37,814 nucleotides of DNA. Source: CAZSLZ01 sp964607865 (GTDB taxonomy: Bacteria; Vulcanimicrobiota; JAJTBE01; CAZSLZ01). Every line of letters starts with the position of its first letter. The first letter of the stretch is position 1. Both the position numbers and the translations under genes were made by a program. This document shows positions 34,171 through 37,814 of this stretch, piece after piece. Location: the NCBI GenBank assembly GCA_964607865.1, contig CAZSLZ010000011.1, forward strand, positions 1 through 37,814, given 5' to 3'. The notes under the pieces were generated by a model. It worked only from the letters and a program-made list of their open reading frames with translations. It made no database searches and was not told the DNA's origin.

Positions 34171-34521
34171 ATAATTTTTTATTAATTTTATATATGAAAA
34201 GCCTTCCACCTGATTCAATTTAAGATTATTTTGACATAACTTCTTTAAATAACAATTGTTAAATATTCAAAAATTGATTTGAACAACGAAGTATTATAGA
34301 GAATGATAGAAAAGTATAAAAAATAACAAGTTAACAAAAATACCTATCGTTCATTTTGTTCAGAGCAGGCTGAAGATTTTTACAAAATGAGGTAATAATC
34401 CTGAAATTCTGGCAGAAGAAGTATCGTATTTGGCGTTAGCTTTCAAATTTTATGGTTTTGTAGTATAATAAGATAATGGTGAAATATTTGGAATATACTA
34501 TTTAATTCTGGAGAATTATTT
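34171..34521. other. AT-rich intergenic region between divergent genes
   Basis: About 350 bp without a plausible gene. It contains a 9-bp inverted repeat (TCATTTTGT at 34351-34359 and ACAAAATGA at 34382-34390) and a TATAAT at 34464-34469 that is a candidate -10 for the ankyrin lipoprotein gene, 52 bp before its ATG; no good -35 accompanies it. I see nothing else. Confidence 0.5.
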
Positions 34522-35724
34522 ATGAAGAGAAAATTTATCATATTGTTATTCGTATTGTTAATTTTTACCGGGTGTTCTCAAATCAGGCAGAAAGTAAAAG
34601 AGGGCATGGAAACCGCCAGTGAAAGAAAAGAATATTTTAATGCCATTCAAAAGGGAGAATTGGACACGGTAAAAAGAATGGTGGATCTCAACCCCGACCT
34701 GATGGAAACTGCCACCATATGGAAAGATTACCCATTACACCTGGCTGCCAAACATGGACATCCCAGGGTGGCAGAGTTTCTTATTGAACAGGGGCATCCT
34801 CTTGAAACAGGTGACGGGCATGGCCGAAAACCCCTGCACCGGGCTGTTGAGGAGAACCATCCTGAAGTTGTGAACGTTCTCATCGATTCCGGCGCCCAGA
34901 TTGACAGCCTGGATGAAAAGCAGCGAACCCCCCTCCATTATGCCTGTCGTAATGACAATATTGAATTAGCAGGTTTATTAATAGAAAAAAATGCCGATAT
35001 AAATATAAGAAGCGATGAAAACAATACTCCTCTGCATCTGGCGGCGGGCAATAATAACCCCGGGCTGGTTCAAATGCTGGTGGACGCCAAAGCCAATGTG
35101 AACTTGAAAACTAACCACGACTGGACTGCGTTACATTTTGCAGCCAAAAACAACCAGGTGGAAGTTGCAAAAATTCTGTTAGAAAACCATGCAAACATAA
35201 ATATTCAGGACAGTATGGGAAACACTCCCCTTAACCGGGGGGTGCAGGAAAAAAACCACGAGGTTTCACAACTGTTAATTGAAAATAAAGCTGACCTGAA
35301 TATTATGAATAATGAAAACCAGACCCCGCTGCATAAAGCTGTCTTGAACAATGACGATTCAATGGTTCTGCTGCTGTTAAGCAACCGTGCCGCAACAAAC
35401 CTGAAGAATTCTGATGGAAAGACTCCCTTACATTTGGGTATTGATCAGGAAAATGAAAACAACATAAGAGCTTTAATTATGAACGGAGCAGAAGTTGACC
35501 AACCCGATGATGAAGGGAATTCTCCATTGCACCTGGCAATTGACAGAAAAAATCTGGAAATAGTAAAAATACTGCTGGAAAATAACACTGATGTAAATAT
35601 ATTGAACTCCGACGGAAAAACTCCACTAGATTTAGCTTTTACCAAAGGAAAATCTGTTAACACTATCATTGAATATCTCAAATCGAAAGGTGGAAAAACC
35701 ACCTCTACTCCATCAAGACAATAA
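34522..35724 (+). CDS. Ankyrin-repeat lipoprotein
   Basis: The protein has 400 residues. A lipoprotein signal with lipobox FTGC puts the lipidated Cys at residue 18. From about residue 36 the protein is a run of ten ankyrin repeats of about 33 residues (typical unit TPLHLAA...N..IV..LL...A.(I/V)N), with a partial capping repeat first. Ankyrin stacks bind proteins; location is probably the outer or inner membrane facing the periplasm. GGAG lies 8 bp before the ATG. Two membrane proteins follow. Partner unknown. Confidence 0.9.
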   Translation: MKRKFIILLFVLLIFTGCSQIRQKVKEGMETASERKEYFNAIQKGELDTVKRMVDLNPDLMETATIWKDYPLHLAAKHGHPRVAEFLIEQGHPLETGDGHGRKPLHRAVEENHPEVVNVLIDSGAQIDSLDEKQRTPLHYACRNDNIELAGLLIEKNADINIRSDENNTPLHLAAGNNNPGLVQMLVDAKANVNLKTNHDWTALHFAAKNNQVEVAKILLENHANINIQDSMGNTPLNRGVQEKNHEVSQLLIENKADLNIMNNENQTPLHKAVLNNDDSMVLLLLSNRAATNLKNSDGKTPLHLGIDQENENNIRALIMNGAEVDQPDDEGNSPLHLAIDRKNLEIVKILLENNTDVNILNSDGKTPLDLAFTKGKSVNTIIEYLKSKGGKTTSTPSRQ

Positions 35725-35764
35725 CTTGAAAACGCACTTTAAACCCCGTGGGAGTTGAATTCAG

Positions 35765-36415
35765 ATGGAAAAAAGTGTTAATCTGGAAGTATTGGAATCA
35801 TTGAAAGAATGCAATTCCAGAATTAAGCTTGGTGTTTTTGTAATTTTATTTTTAAACTCGCTACTTGTTTTATCTCTTATTCTCAGCCTTGTTTATCCTG
35901 CAGATGTGGGAAGCAAATTGTTCCGCCAGGAAATATCAACAAAAGGCCAGGTTTTGCAAAGATGGTCGGTGTTTGTGGTTTTCTTTGTAATTTTCACACT
36001 GTTTGGGCTTATCCCCATATTTCAGACCTTTTATCAAAAACAGAAATACTGTTTTTTGAAAGATAAAAACCTGGACAGGTTGGAAAATTTAATTATTAAA
36101 CTGGCCCACATCAATCCGGCAAACAACAGCAGGACTGTGGAGCTGGAAATCGACAAGGATGGAAAGAAAATTGAATGCCTGGGATATCTGGAAAAAGATG
36201 AAATTTACTTTTTTGAGCCAGAAAAACATGAAATATTTCTTGTTAACCTTTCAGAGATAACCTTGAAAAAGTCGAAGGAATACAAAGGTAACAATAAGAA
36301 GAAATATTTTTTAATTACCCCGGATAAAACCTATACGATATTTATCAAAGCCAATTATTGTCTGAAGTTGAAAGATTGGATAGCCCACTGGGATATGCTG
36401 CATCAGAAAAAATAA
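35765..36415 (+). CDS. Two-helix membrane protein with a C-terminal PH-like domain (inferred), unknown function
   Basis: The protein has 216 residues. Two transmembrane helices (about 22-44 and 69-90) are followed by a soluble C-terminal part (about 115-216) rich in beta strands (VELEIDKDGKKIECLGYL, IYFFEPEKHEIFLVNLSEI, TYTIFIKANY) and a final helix with W-I-A-H-W. This pattern resembles bacterial PH-like domains on membrane stalks. The start is ATG 35765, with only a weak GGGAG upstream. It lies 40 bp after the ankyrin lipoprotein gene. The next locus looks like a decayed relative. Confidence 0.7.
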   Translation: MEKSVNLEVLESLKECNSRIKLGVFVILFLNSLLVLSLILSLVYPADVGSKLFRQEISTKGQVLQRWSVFVVFFVIFTLFGLIPIFQTFYQKQKYCFLKDKNLDRLENLIIKLAHINPANNSRTVELEIDKDGKKIECLGYLEKDEIYFFEPEKHEIFLVNLSEITLKKSKEYKGNNKKKYFLITPDKTYTIFIKANYCLKLKDWIAHWDMLHQKK

Positions 36416-36419
36416 TATT

Positions 36420-36698
36420 TTGGATGAAAAAACAAGAAGAAATAAGTTTAAAGAAACAATAAAAGCAAGAAATAATAATACCAAAGATAAGTATAACCTT
36501 TTTTATTTAAGCCTTTTTCTTTTGTCAGTGCGGGGAATTTTACGATATATGGGAGCCCTGCTGCCCTGCGCTGTTTTAATTGTCCTATCTGCCGAAATTG
36601 TTATCTTACTTATACACTTTCATGATAAGAAAGTATCAGGGCAGGATAAGAAAAGTGATCCGGCAACAGAGGCGGAAATGAAAAAATTCCTGGAATAA
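36420..36698 (+). CDS. Short membrane protein, probably the N-terminal piece of a decayed paralog
   Basis: The frame encodes 92 residues from TTG 36420, 4 bp after the previous stop. It has a Lys-rich N-terminus, a hydrophobic segment (about 25-37) and a transmembrane helix (about 43-65). It ends in a charged helix, EAEMKKFLE. The same frame continues without break after the TAA at 36696-36698, so the protein probably used to be longer; see the next entry. Confidence 0.5.
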   Translation: MDEKTRRNKFKETIKARNNNTKDKYNLFYLSLFLLSVRGILRYMGALLPCAVLIVLSAEIVILLIHFHDKKVSGQDKKSDPATEAEMKKFLE

Positions 36699-36995
36699 CT
36701 GAATTCTCTTGGCCCAGAAGTTGATCCCAACATAATCTGTTTCCAGAAACAATTCCCAGTTTTGATGAGCCCCAAAACAAATGCATTTCTTGGCGAACGT
36801 ACTCTCTGGTTTTTCAACACAAACAAACTGGATTTTATAGATTTCAAGGGGTATCCAATAACCATCTAATGCAGGAAAAAACCGGGAAGCAAATTGATTG
36901 ACATGAAAATTTCAGCAGCTTCCCATATAAACCTGAAAATCAGAGTCAATTCCATGGATAAAGAAAAGATTTTAAAATGGAAAAAAGAACGATAA
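36699..36995 (+). pseudogene. In-frame remnant continuing the preceding gene past two stop codons
   Basis: Directly after TAA 36696-36698 the same frame reads 56 sense codons to TAA 36867-36869, then 41 more to TAA 36993-36995. The first stretch contains LGERTLWFF...K...ITI, which lines up ungapped with the LEKDEIYFF...K...ITL segment of the neighbour at 35765-36415. The second contains IRVN and KEK-x-x-x-x-W matching IKAN and KLK-x-W there. I read it as the PH-like half of a tandem duplicate that acquired nonsense mutations. Sequencing error at the stops is an alternative. Confidence 0.5.
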
Positions 36996-37005
36996 AAAAT
37001 CTCGA

Positions 37006-37398
37006 TCAAATATGCACTGGTTCGTCAACAGCCAGTTTCCCTGCCTCGAAAAAGACCTCGGAAACCGTGGGATGGGCGTGCATAATATTGGTTAAATCAT
37101 AAACCGGGCCTTCCAACTCCATAATTGCCGAAGCTTCAGCTATCATATCTGTGGCATGGGCAGCGATGATCTGGACACCAAGAACTTCACCATATTTCTT
37201 TCCTGAAATTAACCGGATAAACCCCTCGGTGTTTCCTTCTGCCAGAGCCTTGCCGTTTGCTACCAGGGGAAACTGAGAAATCTTGTAATCGATTCCTTTT
37301 TCCTTGACCTGGGGTTCGGAAAGCCCCACCTGGGAAATTTCCGGGCTGGAATAAATATTCAGTGAAATATGATTATAAAATATAATTATATTCAACAA
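37006..37398 (-). pseudogene. Orphan C-terminal dimerisation domain of a dihydrolipoamide dehydrogenase
   Basis: About 116 codons match the Lpd C-terminal domain from YSSPEISQVGLSE (starting near 37353) to the end, including the catalytic-base motif HAHPTVSE. The N-terminal FAD and NAD domains and the CxxxxC disulfide region are absent. The 15 residues before the match are AT-rich filler unlike any Lpd. The frame is intact with no stops or frameshifts, so the truncation is recent or the domain is retained. It differs clearly from the Lpd end just upstream, so it is not a simple tandem duplicate. Confidence 0.65.
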
Positions 37399-37413
37399 CG
37401 AAAGGTTCCAGGC

Positions 37414-37814
37414 CTAAGCATGAATTGCCCATCCCTCCACTGCTCTGGCTCCTTCCATCACCGCTTCGCTCAGGGTCGGGTGTGCGTGAATCATAGTGGC
37501 AATGTCTTCGGGTAAAAGCTCAGCTTTTTTCGCCAGCAACAATTCGTGAACCAGTTCAGTTGCCTGATCACCCACGATATGCCCTCCCAGTATTTCTTTA
37601 ATATCAGGAGAATAAAGGATTTTCACCATTCCTTCAGGTTTTTCAATTGCCACTGATTTTCCAGCACCCCGATAAGGAAAAGTTGCAGCTTTGAATTCCA
37701 CACCTTTCTCTTTGGCAGTCTTCTCAGTCAACCCAAAACTTGCCACCTGGGGTTCACAATAGGTACAGGCAGAAATCAAGTCTGCGTCAACCTGGGTTTC
37801 CGGTGATTTCCCCC
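37414..37814 (-). CDS. lpdA: Dihydrolipoamide dehydrogenase, C-terminal part (partial)
   Basis: The frame is open from the window edge to its stop at 37414 and gives about 132 residues of the Lpd (E3) interface domain. GKSPE at the edge corresponds to the end of the FAD domain, followed by CTYCEPQVASFGLTE and HAHPTLSEAV, whose His is the catalytic base for FAD/lipoamide redox exchange. E3 reoxidises dihydrolipoamide in pyruvate, 2-oxoglutarate and branched-chain dehydrogenases or the glycine cleavage system. Only the end is visible, so which complex it serves cannot be told. Confidence 0.85.
   Translation of the reverse strand, partial: GKSPETQVDADLISACTYCEPQVASFGLTEKTAKEKGVEFKAATFPYRGAGKSVAIEKPEGMVKILYSPDIKEILGGHIVGDQATELVHELLLAKKAELLPEDIATMIHAHPTLSEAVMEGARAVEGWAIHA

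Noticed and set aside
36420..36995. Stop-codon reassignment (TAA read as sense)
   Set aside because: Many intact genes in the window, such as tilS and polX, end at TAA at the expected family length, so the code is standard; decay or readthrough at this locus is simpler.

Overview
The window reads as a chromosomal segment of a diderm (outer-membrane) bacterium of moderate, slightly AT-rich composition, probably from an uncultivated lineage. An outer membrane is implied by a complete TolC-like / membrane fusion protein / MacB-type efflux operon and a lipobox-bearing ankyrin protein. Several neighbourhoods (tilS-hpt, PIN/TRAM protein-ispD, PHP-type histidinol phosphatase, CutA, HU, PolX) resemble Terrabacteria-style gene order. 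I cannot place it to phylum from sequence reading alone.

Layout. 1-214: start of a membrane-associated Fe-S protein leaving the window on the minus strand. 304-5569 (+): a YiiX-like papain-fold hydrolase, a PIG-L/LmbE deacetylase, a large Ser/Thr kinase with an N-terminal zinc ribbon and a C-terminal 8-blade PQQ-like propeller, and a small membrane protein. 5594-5665 (-): a CAT-anticodon tRNA behind a near-perfect sigma70 promoter. 5838-8300: accessory zone with a coiled-coil protein, a 13-bp inverted-repeat element remnant, a glycine-zipper protein and the first copy of a composite hairpin repeat. 8301-10145 (-): typA/bipA. 10288-13701 (+): tilS, hpt and a TPR membrane protein. 13780-20178 (+): five-gene efflux operon (outer membrane channel, fusion protein, ATPase, two permeases). 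20327-22836 (-): a PolX/PHP protein with a degenerate polymerase site, a small Cys-rich protein and a YfiM/VanZ-like membrane protein. 22986-25154 (+): PIN/TRAM membrane protein, ispD and a small unknown protein ending at a strong terminator. 25303-25584: second hairpin-repeat copy. 25647-28241 (-): a 719-residue protein with an internal duplication, then HU. 28371-32624 (+): cutA, histidinol phosphatase, a PRTase-like protein, a paladin-like PTP/phytase-type phosphatase and its overlapping partner. 32702-32923: third hairpin-repeat copy. 32951-34111 (-): a lethal-factor-like zinc metalloprotease. 34522-36995 (+): ankyrin lipoprotein, a PH-like membrane protein and a decayed paralog. 37006-37814 (-): an orphan dihydrolipoamide dehydrogenase dimerisation domain and the C-terminus of a second, intact-looking one.

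How it fits together. Housekeeping genes (typA, tilS, hpt, ispD, hup, cutA, polX, lpd) are interleaved with single-gene accessory units, most on the minus strand with their own sigma70-like promoters: the coiled-coil protein, glycine-zipper protein, duplicated 719-residue protein, paladin-like phosphatase and metalloprotease. These share a low-complexity polar N-terminus without a classical signal peptide, and three of them carry a similar short motif there. The most unusual non-coding content is a modular repeat of about 200-280 bp made of consecutive hairpins, present three times, whose stems differ between copies but keep pairing.
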